A stretch of 64,000 nt of DNA from JBBAGC01 sp964491265 (GCA_964491265.1 CAZBFP010000002.1:229811-293810), one strand, 5' to 3'; shown: positions 34,479 to 43,078, counted from the stretch's first letter. The notes: generated by a model from the sequence alone, not told the origin. Made by a program: numbers and translations.

Positions 34479-34857
34479 CGCTTGTTGAGTGGAATCAATC
34501 GCTTGTTTCGGCTACGCTCAACAAGCCTGGTGCAAACGCCCGCTTCGCTTGTTGAGTGGAACTAATCGCATTATCTGTTGTAACCAATCGCTTGTTTCGG
34601 CTACGCTCAACAAGCCTGGTGCAAACGCCCGCTTCGCTTNNNNNNNNNNNNNNNNNNNNNNNNNNNNNNNNNNNNNNNNNNNNNNNNNNNNNNNNNNNNN
34701 NNNNNNNNNNNNNNNNNNNNNNNNNNNNNNNNNNNNNNNGTTGTGGGGAACCAATCGCATTATCTGCTGTAAACAATCGCTATCTGGTGGAGATGATGGT
34801 GTAAACGAACCGCTTGTTGAGCGTAGCCGAAACAAGCCTCAGCGTGCAAGCCTGTTA
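34479..34857. repeat. CTTGTTGAGCGTAGCC repeat cluster around an assembly gap
   Basis: Direct repeats of 55 bases at 34496-34550 and 34585-34639 start CAATCGCTTGTTTCGG and end CGCTTCGCTT, separated by AATCGCATTATCTG spacers that recur after the gap (34751-34764). An inverted copy (TTGTTGAGCGTAGCCGAAAC) is at 34815-34834. Each unit forms a GCTTGTT/AACAAGC hairpin. The array abuts the fliM stop and reaches the last codons of the M23 gene. Confidence 0.85.
34640..34739. other. assembly gap, exactly 100 N
   Basis: A run of exactly 100 undetermined bases, the usual placeholder for a scaffold gap of unknown size. It sits inside the repeat array, which explains why assembly broke here. Content and true length between fliM and the M23 gene are unknown. 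Confidence 0.97.
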
Positions 34858-35861
34858 AGATATGGCATAGGATCTACAAACTCGGTACCTATTTTTATCT
34901 GATAATAACAGATATACTGGGTTGTTTTACCCGTACGCCCCACATATCCGATTACTTCACCCTTAGAAATATCCTGACCCACTTCCACTGAAGCTCTCTG
35001 GCAATGACTGTAGGATGTTACAAAGCCGTATTTATGTTTTATGGAAATGGTGAGCCCCAGGTTTGAATCCCATTTAATGTCCGATACTCTACCAGGAGCA
35101 GTTGCTCTTATCTCCGTGCCGGGGAAAGCTTCTATATCAATTCCATGATGAAATTCTGTTTCAAATGTATATGGTGAGTTTCTGTAGCCGAATCTTGATA
35201 CAATATATCCATCAACAGGCCATACTGAGGGTGTATTCTCTATTATTTTCTTTCTATATTTTAAAAAGCCTTTTATTTTGGTTACCACATCCCTTGTTGT
35301 ATTAAGCTCCTGCTTTACTTCCTGAATGTTAAGGAGTTCAATTGAAGGGGCATCGGTTTCAGCATCAGTAATTTCTGACCCCGGATTGGGATTGTGCTGT
35401 CCGCCCCCTTTTGCCCATAAAGAATCGATATTGCTGTCAGGGGTAAGTGAATAAAGATATGTTATTTCAGGTTTAAATGTCTGGAAGATATGGTATAACT
35501 TATTGATCTCCTCTTTGAATTTTTTTACCTGGAGTTTGGAATCATCACCGTCTCTTTTAAGAATGGAAACCTCTTTTACTGTAGAGGAGTGATTAATAAT
35601 AAGAACAGAAGTTACAGTAACAGTAGTTATAATAAAACCGATGATAAAAGAGACAGCAAATATGGATATATGGAAGTTGAGAATCTTCTTTTCTGAATGA
35701 GGGATAAACATGACTGTAATTCTCTCCTGACCTTTCAGGAGGAATTTACGCCACTTCTCACGGGTTTTTTTCCTTAAACCGTCAAAATGATCTATAAAGA
35801 ACTGCCTTATATTTTGCTGCAGATCATTGAGGTTGGAATCTTTAAATGGATTTATTGCCAT
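34839..35861 (-). CDS. membrane-anchored M23 (LytM)-like protein with degenerate metal site
   Basis: 340 residues. Cytoplasmic N-terminus, one membrane helix (about 68-90, FHISIFAVSFIIGFIITTVTV), a coiled-coil-like periplasmic linker (about 95-135), then a C-terminal LytM domain (about 215-335) with SRFGYRNSPYT and HHGIDIEAFPGT (HxxxD present) and TSYSHC. The final HxH zinc motif of active enzymes is replaced by YICYYQI, so catalysis is doubtful; EnvC/NlpD-like proteins without a full metal site act as activators of amidases. Stop codon lies in the flanking repeat, so the extreme C-terminus may be affected. Confidence 0.85.
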   Translation of the reverse strand: MAINPFKDSNLNDLQQNIRQFFIDHFDGLRKKTREKWRKFLLKGQERITVMFIPHSEKKILNFHISIFAVSFIIGFIITTVTVTSVLIINHSSTVKEVSILKRDGDDSKLQVKKFKEEINKLYHIFQTFKPEITYLYSLTPDSNIDSLWAKGGGQHNPNPGSEITDAETDAPSIELLNIQEVKQELNTTRDVVTKIKGFLKYRKKIIENTPSVWPVDGYIVSRFGYRNSPYTFETEFHHGIDIEAFPGTEIRATAPGRVSDIKWDSNLGLTISIKHKYGFVTSYSHCQRASVEVGQDISKGEVIGYVGRTGKTTQYICYYQIKIGTEFVDPMPYLNRLAR

Positions 35862-36074
35862 AGTTTATTTTATTATTTCACAATCACTTAATATATTTTT
35901 GAGCCATTTATTTTTACATATGTAAGAGTATATTTGGAACTTTGGTATATTATCGGTACAAAAATGTCAAGTTTATATTAATTTTTAGAAAAATGAACAG
36001 TTTTTAAGCCCTGCCAGGTTTTTAGGGGAGGGATAGTCATTTCCGGTCTTTAGTAAACATGTTATTCCCGGATA

Positions 36075-36611
36075 TCAGGAATATATGATGCTCTTTTGGA
36101 TCTCCTTTGCTGTTTTATCTCCTGCCATAATTTCAACAAGTTTAAGCGCAAAGGGGATTGCTGTACCTGCGCCTCTGCTGGTGATAATAGTACCGTCAGT
36201 GACTACCGGATCAGTGGAGAAAACAGCGTTTTTAATATCATTTTCAAATCCGGGGTAGCAGGTGTATTTTTTACCGGTAAGGAGACCCGCCTCTGCAAGT
36301 ACAATGGGCGCAGCACATATGGCAGCTGTTATTCCGCCATTTTTGCTGATCGACTGAACAAGTGCAATTATTCTTTTGTCATTTTTAAGATTAGTTGTTC
36401 CCGGCATACCTCCCGGGAGTACTATTGCATCATATTTATCATTTTCATTAAGCATTATATCTGCAGTAATTTTTATATCGTGAGATCCTTTTACCGGATT
36501 ATCTGATACTGCAGCTGTTACAGTGTGAAGCCCTGCTCTCCGGAGAATATCAATCACAGTGACGGCTTCAGTTTCTTCAAAGCCTGGAGCAAGTGGTATT
36601 ATTATTTTCAT
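36075..36611 (-). CDS. DJ-1/PfpI family protein (YajL/ThiJ type)
   Basis: 178 residues, a single DJ-1 domain. The acidic residue motif PGFEETEAV near residue 16, the nucleophile elbow AAICAAPIVLAEAG (cysteine about 100) and GGMPGTTNL match DJ-1/YajL. Proposed functions in the family include protein or nucleotide deglycation and redox sensing; these are debated. It is 15 bases downstream of telA on the same strand, so it may be the last gene of that run. Confidence 0.92.
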   Translation of the reverse strand: MKIIIPLAPGFEETEAVTVIDILRRAGLHTVTAAVSDNPVKGSHDIKITADIMLNENDKYDAIVLPGGMPGTTNLKNDKRIIALVQSISKNGGITAAICAAPIVLAEAGLLTGKKYTCYPGFENDIKNAVFSTDPVVTDGTIITSRGAGTAIPFALKLVEIMAGDKTAKEIQKSIIYS

Positions 36612-36625
36612 CGCTTTTACCTCTC

Positions 36626-37726
36626 TCAGTCAAGTTTAAGGTTTGCGCCCGATTCTTTAACAGCAGCAAGCTTATTTTTCAGTTCAGTTTCCATCTTGGA
36701 CATTTCAACTTCAGCCTCTTTCCTTTTTATGCTCCCCTCAGTCTGAATTTTAATTGTTTCCTCAATGGTTGATATGAGATTAGCATGTACTTTTTTCAGT
36801 GTTTCAATTTCAACAATACCTTTTTCAGATTCCCTGGCTATCTCAAGACTGCTCTCTTTGAGAAGCTCGGAATTTTTAGTTAAAAGATCGTTTGTGGTTG
36901 CAGATACCTTTTTCTGCAGTTCCAGCGCCTTTTTCTGTCTGAAAAGACTGATTGCAATTACCACCTGGTTTTTCCATAGCGGGATTGTGTTGAGTATGGA
37001 ACTCTGTATCTTTTCCACCAGAAGCTGGTCATTGTTCTGAATCAGCCTTATCTGGGGCATTGCCTGTATTGATATTGTTCTGCTCAGTTTAAGGTCATGT
37101 ATCTTCTTCTCAAATCTGTTTATCATCTGCCCCAGATCCTGGACTTTTTGAGCATCCAGGGGATCGGTGCTTTCCTGAGCTTTTTTCTTCATCTCAGGGA
37201 GCATATTCTCCTGAAGGTCTTTCAGTTTAATTTCACCTGCCAGTATATAAAGGTCAAGATCAACAATATAGTCGCTGTTTTTATCAAACAGCGCGTCCAG
37301 GAGGGTTATATCCTTTAAAAGCTGCATCCTGGCTTTTTCAAGTTCTTCTGTAATCTTTTCGATGTGGGTTTCAATTGTCTGATATCTGGCAACGAATCGT
37401 TTTGCATTCGACATAAAGTTGCCAAGAAGAGGTATTTTCGACATAAAACTTTCAGATGAGAGGGAGTCAACATCAAGCTTTTTTACTGTGAGCATGAGAT
37501 CTGAAAGTGCCTCACCTGCATGCCCTGCATCTTTTGCCTTAACCTGATTGAGGAGGCTGTCAGCAAAATCGGCCAGTTTAGACTGAACTCCGGCGCCGTA
37601 TTGTATAATACCCTGGGAATCTGTAATCACTATCCCTTTCTGGATATCTTCAATTTTTTTCTTCTGAGTCTCATCAAGTGTAGAGATGGTTAATTCCTTT
37701 GTCACTGTCTGAGTATCTGATTCCAT
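36626..37726 (-). CDS. telA: toxic anion resistance protein TelA family
   Basis: 366 residues from ATG 37726, selected because GAGG lies 6 bases before it; an ATG at 37738 would add four residues. Almost wholly helical; typical TelA features are FADSLLNQVKAKDAGHAGEAL, SKIPLLGNFMSNAKRFVARY (about 105-120), and the coiled coil with LDALFDKNSDYIVDLDLYI. The family is linked to tellurite and other stress tolerance in several bacteria, mechanism not established. It lies downstream of xpaC, the classic partner, but a MITE sits between them. Confidence 0.93.
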   Translation of the reverse strand: MESDTQTVTKELTISTLDETQKKKIEDIQKGIVITDSQGIIQYGAGVQSKLADFADSLLNQVKAKDAGHAGEALSDLMLTVKKLDVDSLSSESFMSKIPLLGNFMSNAKRFVARYQTIETHIEKITEELEKARMQLLKDITLLDALFDKNSDYIVDLDLYILAGEIKLKDLQENMLPEMKKKAQESTDPLDAQKVQDLGQMINRFEKKIHDLKLSRTISIQAMPQIRLIQNNDQLLVEKIQSSILNTIPLWKNQVVIAISLFRQKKALELQKKVSATTNDLLTKNSELLKESSLEIARESEKGIVEIETLKKVHANLISTIEETIKIQTEGSIKRKEAEVEMSKMETELKNKLAAVKESGANLKLD

Positions 37727-37818
37727 GGAGTACCTCATTAATAATAATTATTAAAGTTTATAATCTTAATTTTTTGACTTAAATCTTTAACAGCAAGAAC
37801 TGCTTAATTCATATGTAA

Positions 37819-37962
37819 GGCTTATTTCATATTTTTCTGATACAAAATAAATACATTCCTCCTCAAAAGAACTTTTTATCTTTGCCCCCTTCGGGGGACA
37901 GGGGGGGACTTGTAGATGCGATAAACAAAAATATTACTTATTCCGAAAATCTGGAATGAGTT
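37819..37962. mobile_element. MITE-like element with 8-bp target duplication, copy 3
   Basis: 144 bases between two copies of ATATGTAA (37811-37818 and 37963-37970). Ends: GGCTTATTTCATATTTTTC on the left and, on the minus strand, AACTCATTCCAGATTTTCGG on the right; the left end continues GATACAAAA, as at the 32172 end of copy 2. Core hairpin CCCCCTTCGGGGGACAGGGG (37886-37905). It is a shorter derivative of the element at 31866, inserted in the 260-base gap between xpaC and telA. Confidence 0.8.
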
Positions 37963-37989
37963 ATATGTAATAATATAATCCGATTAATA

Positions 37990-38583
37990 TCAGGATTCAA
38001 GTTTCATTGTTTTTTCCAGAACTTTTATTTCAACTGAAAGATCAAGGAGGTCATCCTCCAGGAGATAGTTAAGCTGCTTTTTATATGTTTCATAGATGGA
38101 ATCAAGAATCGATTCTACTTCATGCATGGCTTTTTCTATATCAGGGGATTTTTCCTTTTTCAATGAGAGTTCTTTATAGCGGTTAACTATTTTTTCTGTG
38201 GTTTCCAGATAATAGTTTAAAAACCGGGCACCCTTTTTCATATCTTCAGGATTCTTTTTAAGGTATTCCAGAATTTCAAAACCGGTTTTGCAAATATTTT
38301 TAATTTTATCAGCAGCCTCGTTATTCTGTATCTCTATTGTGCTGTTTCTTATCTGTCGCAGCTTTTCAATACCCTGATTTATCGTTATATCATGATCTTT
38401 ATTTCCTGCCCCTTTATTGGCAGGTTTATCTTTTTTCTTATTAGTAATATACCTGATAAGTCTGTATGTAAGAAGATAAACAAGAAGAGCCACGAGAAAG
38501 GATAGAAAGCCGCTGATTAATGTTTTAAGAAAAATAAAGGATGCAGTGGCTGCAATTGCTGAGAGAAGAAATCGTATAATCAT
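37990..38583 (-). CDS. xpaC: XpaC-like protein (5-bromo-4-chloroindolyl phosphate hydrolysis family)
   Basis: 197 residues. Two N-terminal hydrophobic segments (about 3-20 and 24-46), a Lys-rich linker, then a helical coil (about 70-190) with GIEKLRQIRNSTIEIQNNEA and EILEYLKKNPEDMKKGARFLNYYLETTEKIV. Pattern and pairing with telA match the XpaC family, found beside telA in Bacillus and many others. Despite the family name no hydrolase motif is visible; it is more likely a membrane-associated structural partner of TelA. Confidence 0.82.
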   Translation of the reverse strand: MIIRFLLSAIAATASFIFLKTLISGFLSFLVALLVYLLTYRLIRYITNKKKDKPANKGAGNKDHDITINQGIEKLRQIRNSTIEIQNNEAADKIKNICKTGFEILEYLKKNPEDMKKGARFLNYYLETTEKIVNRYKELSLKKEKSPDIEKAMHEVESILDSIYETYKKQLNYLLEDDLLDLSVEIKVLEKTMKLES

Positions 38584-38649
38584 TTAATTGTCCCGGAATA
38601 TGAATATTAATTTTTATTAAATTACATCCCCGGGTATATTAATGCATAT

Positions 38650-39186
38650 TCATGCGATTGTGTCAAGAAGTGTTTCTATATGTGAGATTGCCTCAGGGAT
38701 CAGATCTTCAAGCATTTTCATTTCTAAAGGTGTAAAATTGGAGAGTACATGGTCGGAAACAGCAACATCAGGGTTTTCAGGTCTCCCTATTCCGAAGCGG
38801 ATTCTATGAAAATCAGCAGTTCCGGTTTCTGCAATAATTGACCTTATGCCGTTTTGTCCTTTATGCCCCCCTGAATATTTTGTTTTAATCTGCCCAAAGG
38901 GGAGCTCCAGATCATCATGAACAACAATAAGAGAGGATGGATCTGAATTGTAGAATTTTAATGCCTTTTGTACAGCAGAGCCGCTGTTATTCATATAGGT
39001 CTGTGGGAAGAGGAGGAGTATATCCTTCCCTGAAATTTTCCCGGATCCTGTTTCGCTGTTAAAGGCTTTTTTGTTTACCGGTATACCTTCACGGACGGAA
39101 AGAAGTTCACCTGTCATAAATCCTATATTATGTCTGTTGCGGGAATATTTTTTCCCGGGATTTCCAAGGAAAGCAATGATTATCAT
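38650..39186 (-). CDS. pth: peptidyl-tRNA hydrolase
   Basis: 178 residues. Releases tRNA from prematurely ended peptidyl-tRNA. FLGNPGKKYSRNRHNIGF with catalytic His (about residue 20), FPQTYMNNSG, VVHDDLELPFGQIK (catalytic Asp), GGHKGQNGIRSI and FHRIRFGIGRP are all present. Follows the STAS gene by 19 bases and precedes xpaC by 66 bases on the same strand. Confidence 0.96.
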   Translation of the reverse strand: MIIIAFLGNPGKKYSRNRHNIGFMTGELLSVREGIPVNKKAFNSETGSGKISGKDILLLFPQTYMNNSGSAVQKALKFYNSDPSSLIVVHDDLELPFGQIKTKYSGGHKGQNGIRSIIAETGTADFHRIRFGIGRPENPDVAVSDHVLSNFTPLEMKMLEDLIPEAISHIETLLDTIA

Positions 39187-39205
39187 TTTAAAACTCCGGG
39201 GGTAA

Positions 39206-39544
39206 TCAGTTTAAGTCGAGCTTGTTTAATGCGTCATCAAGGCTGGAGAAAAGTTTAATTCTTTTGTCAAGACCGGTGATTTTGAACATCTGAAGAATGT
39301 CGGGGTTTATGTTTATCAGCGCGAAATGTTTACTGTTTTTTTCAGATTTAGTAAAATAGACAACTATAATCCCCAGTGATGAGCTGTCAATAAAGCTCAA
39401 GTCTTCCAGGTCTATAATTATATTGGATTGATTATCCACGTGTCTGTTCAGCTGTGCTTCAAATGGGGATATATTTTCGATAGAAAGTGTCCCTTTCACA
39501 CTGATTAAAATGTAGTTGTCCCTTGTGTCTACAGTAACTTTCAT
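39206..39544 (-). CDS. STAS-domain anti-sigma factor antagonist
   Basis: 112 residues from ATG 39544; ATG 39556 and TTG 39565 are in-frame alternatives and the ribosome binding site is weak for all. SpoIIAA-like fold: VTVDTRDNYILISVKGTLSI, then IIIDLEDLSFIDSSSLGIIVV with the phosphorylatable serine in the DSSSLG loop. Such proteins control sigma factors or other targets through partner switching with a serine kinase; no kinase or phosphatase is adjacent, so the partner is elsewhere. Confidence 0.88.
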   Translation of the reverse strand: MKVTVDTRDNYILISVKGTLSIENISPFEAQLNRHVDNQSNIIIDLEDLSFIDSSSLGIIVVYFTKSEKNSKHFALININPDILQMFKITGLDKRIKLFSSLDDALNKLDLN

Positions 39545-39665
39545 TCTTATTCCCATCTCATTCAATCGTATCCTTTTGTTTTTATTGTCGTCAATTATTT
39601 AATATTATTTTACAGTAATTATTCCTAAAAATATCTTTTAGTGTAATTATGCTCTTTTCAATATC

Positions 39666-39828
39666 GGGGCTGTCCAAAAAGTAATTTCCTTGTCATACCG
39701 GCTGTAGCGTAGCGTAATGCCGGTATCTCTTAGGCCTGATTTAATCAGGAGATTCCGGTATTTGCAATAATTGAAGTTGCAAAACCGGAATGACAAATCC
39801 CCGAAAATCTGACTTTTGAGACAGTCCC
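39666..39828. mobile_element. MITE-like element with GGG(G/A)CTGTC termini
   Basis: 163 bases. Ends GGGGCTGTCCAAAAAGT and, on the minus strand, GGGACTGTCTCAAAAGT, 14 of 17 matching, a terminus style known from several IS families. AATAT occurs within one base of both ends (39660-39664 and 39829-39833), a possible target duplication. It contains a complete TGTCAT palindrome (39691-39795). No coding capacity. Lies in the 540-base gap between the STAS gene and the membrane-protein gene at 40107. Confidence 0.7.
39691..39795. repeat. TGTCAT palindromic repeat inside the MITE
   Basis: 105 bases from TGTCATACCGGC to CCGGAATGACA with internal stems (ACCGGC/GCCGGT and AGATTCCGGT/ACCGGAAT). Close to 54455-54559 along its full length, including GAGATTCCGGTATTTGCAA and GCAAAACCGGAATGACAAA. 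Confidence 0.75.
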
Positions 39829-40106
39829 AATATTAGAGCATTATATTTCGAATAAAAGTTAAGAAATTAACATTGATTATTTTATTAAAATTGTTCCCTC
39901 ACATATCTTTATTTTCCTTATCGAAAATATAATAAGAGGGTATGACTCTAAATAAAAACTCAGTGACATAAGGCGGACTCTCTTTTTATTGTCAAGGGAA
40001 TTTAAAAAATAGAGTATGATGCTCTGGTAATAATAAAGTTGACAACCTGCCTGCCCGATCTAACCTGACAGCATAAACTAAAAATTATACGTTACGGGGC
40101 ACAATT

Positions 40107-40583
40107 ATGCCAAGAGCGAAAATCTGGGGCTTCCTTGCTGTTTCCGCAGCTCTTTCCCTATTTGTTTTTTTCCTATATTCAGTTTTTTATATAAATCTTA
40201 ATGATTTTTCTCTTTTTGTTAATTCGGATTTAAATGAATTAAGCAGTTTAACATACTATTCAGCAGCAGCACCTTTACTTTTTGCCGCATACTCGGTTAT
40301 AGGTACAGGGCTCTGGATAGGCTGGACTATTCTTACTATAAAGGTGGTGCCTCCAATGCCTGAAATTGTTGAAAAAAAAGATAATTCTAAAGTTAAAGCA
40401 TTTTTACTCTGTGTTACCATGCTTCTCCTTGCAGGGATGCTGGGTTACGGAGTTTATATCAGAAGTTTCTGGGCTCTAGCAATACCTGCCCTTGTAATAT
40501 CTGCAGTAGTTCTTGGTGCGGTTTTCTGGGTTGGACTTGCAATAATTACAACCAGGGCTACTCTTCCTGTAAATGACAAATAA
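40107..40583 (+). CDS. four-helix membrane protein of unknown function
   Basis: 158 residues. Hydrophobic segments at about 8-28, 52-76, 96-116 and 122-150; a conserved-looking pair of similar stretches (GTGLWIGWTILTIKVVPPMP and GAVFWVGLAIITTRATLPV) at the ends of helices 2 and 4 suggests internal duplication. No enzyme motif. The ATG follows a GGGGCACAATT leader. It precedes the glycosyltransferase pair by 18 bases, so it may belong to the same unit. Not recognised. Confidence 0.65.
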   Translation: MPRAKIWGFLAVSAALSLFVFFLYSVFYINLNDFSLFVNSDLNELSSLTYYSAAAPLLFAAYSVIGTGLWIGWTILTIKVVPPMPEIVEKKDNSKVKAFLLCVTMLLLAGMLGYGVYIRSFWALAIPALVISAVVLGAVFWVGLAIITTRATLPVNDK

Positions 40584-40601
40584 GATTATTAAAGAGAATT
40601 G

Positions 40602-41843
40602 ATGAAAGTCTTGATTCTTGGTTACAGGGGTAACCCCTACTGCGGGGGGCAGGGGATATATATTTATAATCTCTCAAGAGAAATGGCGCGTCTTGGCGTT
40701 GAGGTCGATGTAATGGTGGGCCCCCCATATCCGGACCCCCTTGAAGAATGGGCCACGGTTCATAAAATTGAGAACCTCAACATATGGTCAATAAAAACAA
40801 AAGATATACCCCTTGAGAAACTGAAAAGAGTTCTTTCACCATGGAATTTTATCGATTTTGTAATGACACGGCTCCATTTTTTTCCTGAGATGGAGACTTT
40901 CAGTTTCCGTTCATTTTTTGCTCTGAAAAAACTTCTTAAGACAAAAAGCTATGATATTATACATGATATTCAGTCACTAGGGTGGGGTACAATACCGATG
41001 AAAGGTTATGGTATTCCCATAATTACAACAGTGCATCACCCACTTACAAAAGACAGGGACGCTGACCTGACCAATAATTTCGGATTATGGGATAAGATTA
41101 CCACTATTCTGTTTTATCCCCTTGTAATGCAGGCTATTGTTATCAGAAGGCTCGACAGGGTTATTACATCCTTTAAAGAGGGTGTTGATGAATTACATAA
41201 TGCCTTCAGGGTTAAAAAGGATAAAGTATCTGTTGTCTATAATGGCATGGATGTTGAGGTTTTCCGGAATACAGGTGAGAAGAGAGAGGAGAATGCCCTT
41301 CTTTTTGTAGGGAATACAGAGGACAGTAAAAAGGGGCTGACCTATCTTCTTGAAGCGCTGAAGCTCCTCCCTGAAGAGGTTACCCTTACTATTGTTGATG
41401 ATGGGCCCCCTAAAAAGCTTACAGCCTGGGATATGATTAAGAAAATGGGACTGGAGAAGCGTGTTATATTTACAGGTAAGCTCAGCTATGATGCCCTTGT
41501 AAGCATCTACAGCAGAAAAACAATCCTTGTAATGTCATCTCTTTTTGAAGGCTTCGGGCTCCCTGCTGTTGAAGCAATGTCGTGCAAAACCCCGGTAGTT
41601 TCAACAACATCCGGTGCTCTTAAAGAAGTGGTTTCACCTGAGTGCGGCATTCTGGTTCCCCCTAAAGATCCTGTGGCCCTTAAAAACGGGATTGAAAAGC
41701 TTCTTGCTGATAAAAAGCTCAGGGATAGTATGGGGGAGATGGGGCGCAAATGGGCGGTGGATAATTTTTCCTGGCCTGTTGCTGCTGCAAACACGCTTGA
41801 AGTGTATAAGCAGGTTGTTGAGGAATACAGGAGAGGTTCATGA
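40602..41843 (+). CDS. GT4 family glycosyltransferase (first of a paralogous pair)
   Basis: 413 residues from ATG 40602 (TTG one codon earlier is possible). GT-B fold. N-terminal YRGNPYCGGQGIYIYNLSRE is the acceptor-side glycine loop; NGMDVEVF, LFVGNTEDSKKGLTYLLEAL and SSLFEGFGLPAVEAMSC (E-x7-E nucleotide-sugar site) mark the GT4 family. Transfers a sugar from an NDP donor, retaining configuration. Overlaps the second transferase by 4 bases. Donor and acceptor unknown. Confidence 0.92.
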   Translation: MKVLILGYRGNPYCGGQGIYIYNLSREMARLGVEVDVMVGPPYPDPLEEWATVHKIENLNIWSIKTKDIPLEKLKRVLSPWNFIDFVMTRLHFFPEMETFSFRSFFALKKLLKTKSYDIIHDIQSLGWGTIPMKGYGIPIITTVHHPLTKDRDADLTNNFGLWDKITTILFYPLVMQAIVIRRLDRVITSFKEGVDELHNAFRVKKDKVSVVYNGMDVEVFRNTGEKREENALLFVGNTEDSKKGLTYLLEALKLLPEEVTLTIVDDGPPKKLTAWDMIKKMGLEKRVIFTGKLSYDALVSIYSRKTILVMSSLFEGFGLPAVEAMSCKTPVVSTTSGALKEVVSPECGILVPPKDPVALKNGIEKLLADKKLRDSMGEMGRKWAVDNFSWPVAAANTLEVYKQVVEEYRRGS

Positions 41844-43078
41844 GGATTTGTCTTTTAACATATAGAGGTAATCCCTTTTGCGGCGGCCAGGGTATTTATA
41901 CAATGTACATTGCCAGGGAGCTGGTTAAGCTGGGGCATGAGGTTCATGTTATACAGGGGCCGCCATATTTCCCGGAAATGGAAGGGGTTCACATGCACTA
42001 TGTGAGCAATCATAACTTTTTTAATATAAAGCAGAACTATATTAAGCCGCATAAACCATTTGCAGCGTTTGAACCTCTGAATCTCTATGAGTTTACAGCT
42101 GCAAAATTCGGTATTTTCCCTGAAATTGAAACATTTTCATTTAGAGCTTTCCTGAAGCTGAAGGAGCTTCTGAAAACTTATAAGTTCGATATAATTCATG
42201 ATAATCAGAATCTTGGTTACGGATTTCTTCTGATAAAAAATTTCAATATCCCTTTTATATCGACCATTCACCACCCCCTCTCTATAGACAGGGCTACCTG
42301 GTTTGAATATCCTTCAGATTTTCTGTTAAAGGTAAAGAGGGTTCTCTATTATCCTCTTATTATGCAGGGATTTGTTTCCAGAAGAATGGATCATATAATC
42401 ACTGTATCACATGATTCTGCAAAAGAAATTACAAAAGCATTCAATGTGCCCCCTGAAAAAATGAGTGTAGTCTACAACGGCCTTGATACAGAGATTTTCC
42501 GGCCGATTAAAGGTATAAAGAAAAAAAAGAACAGCCTTATCTTTGTGGGGAATGTGGAGGACAGGAAAAAGGGTGTGGTATATCTCTTAAAGGCTCTTAC
42601 ACTGACAAAGCATAAAGTCCATCTTACAGTTGTTGACGGGGGAGCGCCAAACAGAGAGCATGTGACAAAATGGATCGAAAACTTCGGTCTTAAAGATAGA
42701 ATACATTTTACCGGTAAAGTTCCCGGGGATAAACTTATAGAGCTTTATTCCAGTCATGAGATTGCTGTAACCCCTTCACTTTATGAAGGTTTCGGGTTTC
42801 CCGCTGCTGAAGCCATGGCGTGTGAACTCCCGCTGATTTCCTCCAAAGGGGGTGCTCTTCCTGAGGTTGTGGGTGAGCATATGAAGACTGCATATGTTGT
42901 TGAACAGAGAGATCCATATGCTCTGGCTGAGGCTATCGATTATTTAATGGATAATCCTCAGGTGCGTGAGAAGATGGGGAAGGCGGCACGGAAGCGTATT
43001 CTTGAGGTTTTTACCTGGGAGAACGCGGCAAAAGAGATGGTAGAGGTTTATGAGGGGGTAATCAATGCTCACAGTTGA
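41840..43078 (+). CDS. GT4 family glycosyltransferase (second of the pair)
   Basis: 412 residues. Closely parallels the preceding gene: YRGNPFCGGQGIYTMYIARE, IIHDNQNLGYGFLLI, STIHHPLSIDRA, YNGLDTEIF, LIFVGNVEDRKKGVVYLLKAL and PSLYEGFGFPAAEAMAC. The pair probably arose by duplication and acts in succession on the same glycan. Start codon ATG is within the upstream stop (ATGA). The methyltransferase gene begins 14 bases before its stop. Confidence 0.92.
   Translation: MRICLLTYRGNPFCGGQGIYTMYIARELVKLGHEVHVIQGPPYFPEMEGVHMHYVSNHNFFNIKQNYIKPHKPFAAFEPLNLYEFTAAKFGIFPEIETFSFRAFLKLKELLKTYKFDIIHDNQNLGYGFLLIKNFNIPFISTIHHPLSIDRATWFEYPSDFLLKVKRVLYYPLIMQGFVSRRMDHIITVSHDSAKEITKAFNVPPEKMSVVYNGLDTEIFRPIKGIKKKKNSLIFVGNVEDRKKGVVYLLKALTLTKHKVHLTVVDGGAPNREHVTKWIENFGLKDRIHFTGKVPGDKLIELYSSHEIAVTPSLYEGFGFPAAEAMACELPLISSKGGALPEVVGEHMKTAYVVEQRDPYALAEAIDYLMDNPQVREKMGKAARKRILEVFTWENAAKEMVEVYEGVINAHS

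Larger units (their letters stand above)
39617..39878. repeat. palindromic repeat interrupted by a nested MITE
   Basis: Outer parts AATTATTCCTAAAAATATC (39617) and CGAATAAAAGTTAAG (39849) match the ends of the intact element at 24115-24234. ATGCTCT (left) and AGAGCAT (right) would be the arms of its stem. Between them lies the element at 39666-39828. The order of insertion can be read directly: host repeat first, MITE second. Confidence 0.65.

Noticed and set aside
34496..34639. Direct repeats that might be a CRISPR array
   Set aside because: Only two complete 55-base units with related spacers and no cas genes; the units are palindromic intergenic repeats.
34489..34902. Several frames running through the 100-N gap
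   Set aside because: Artefacts of repeat sequence and undetermined bases.
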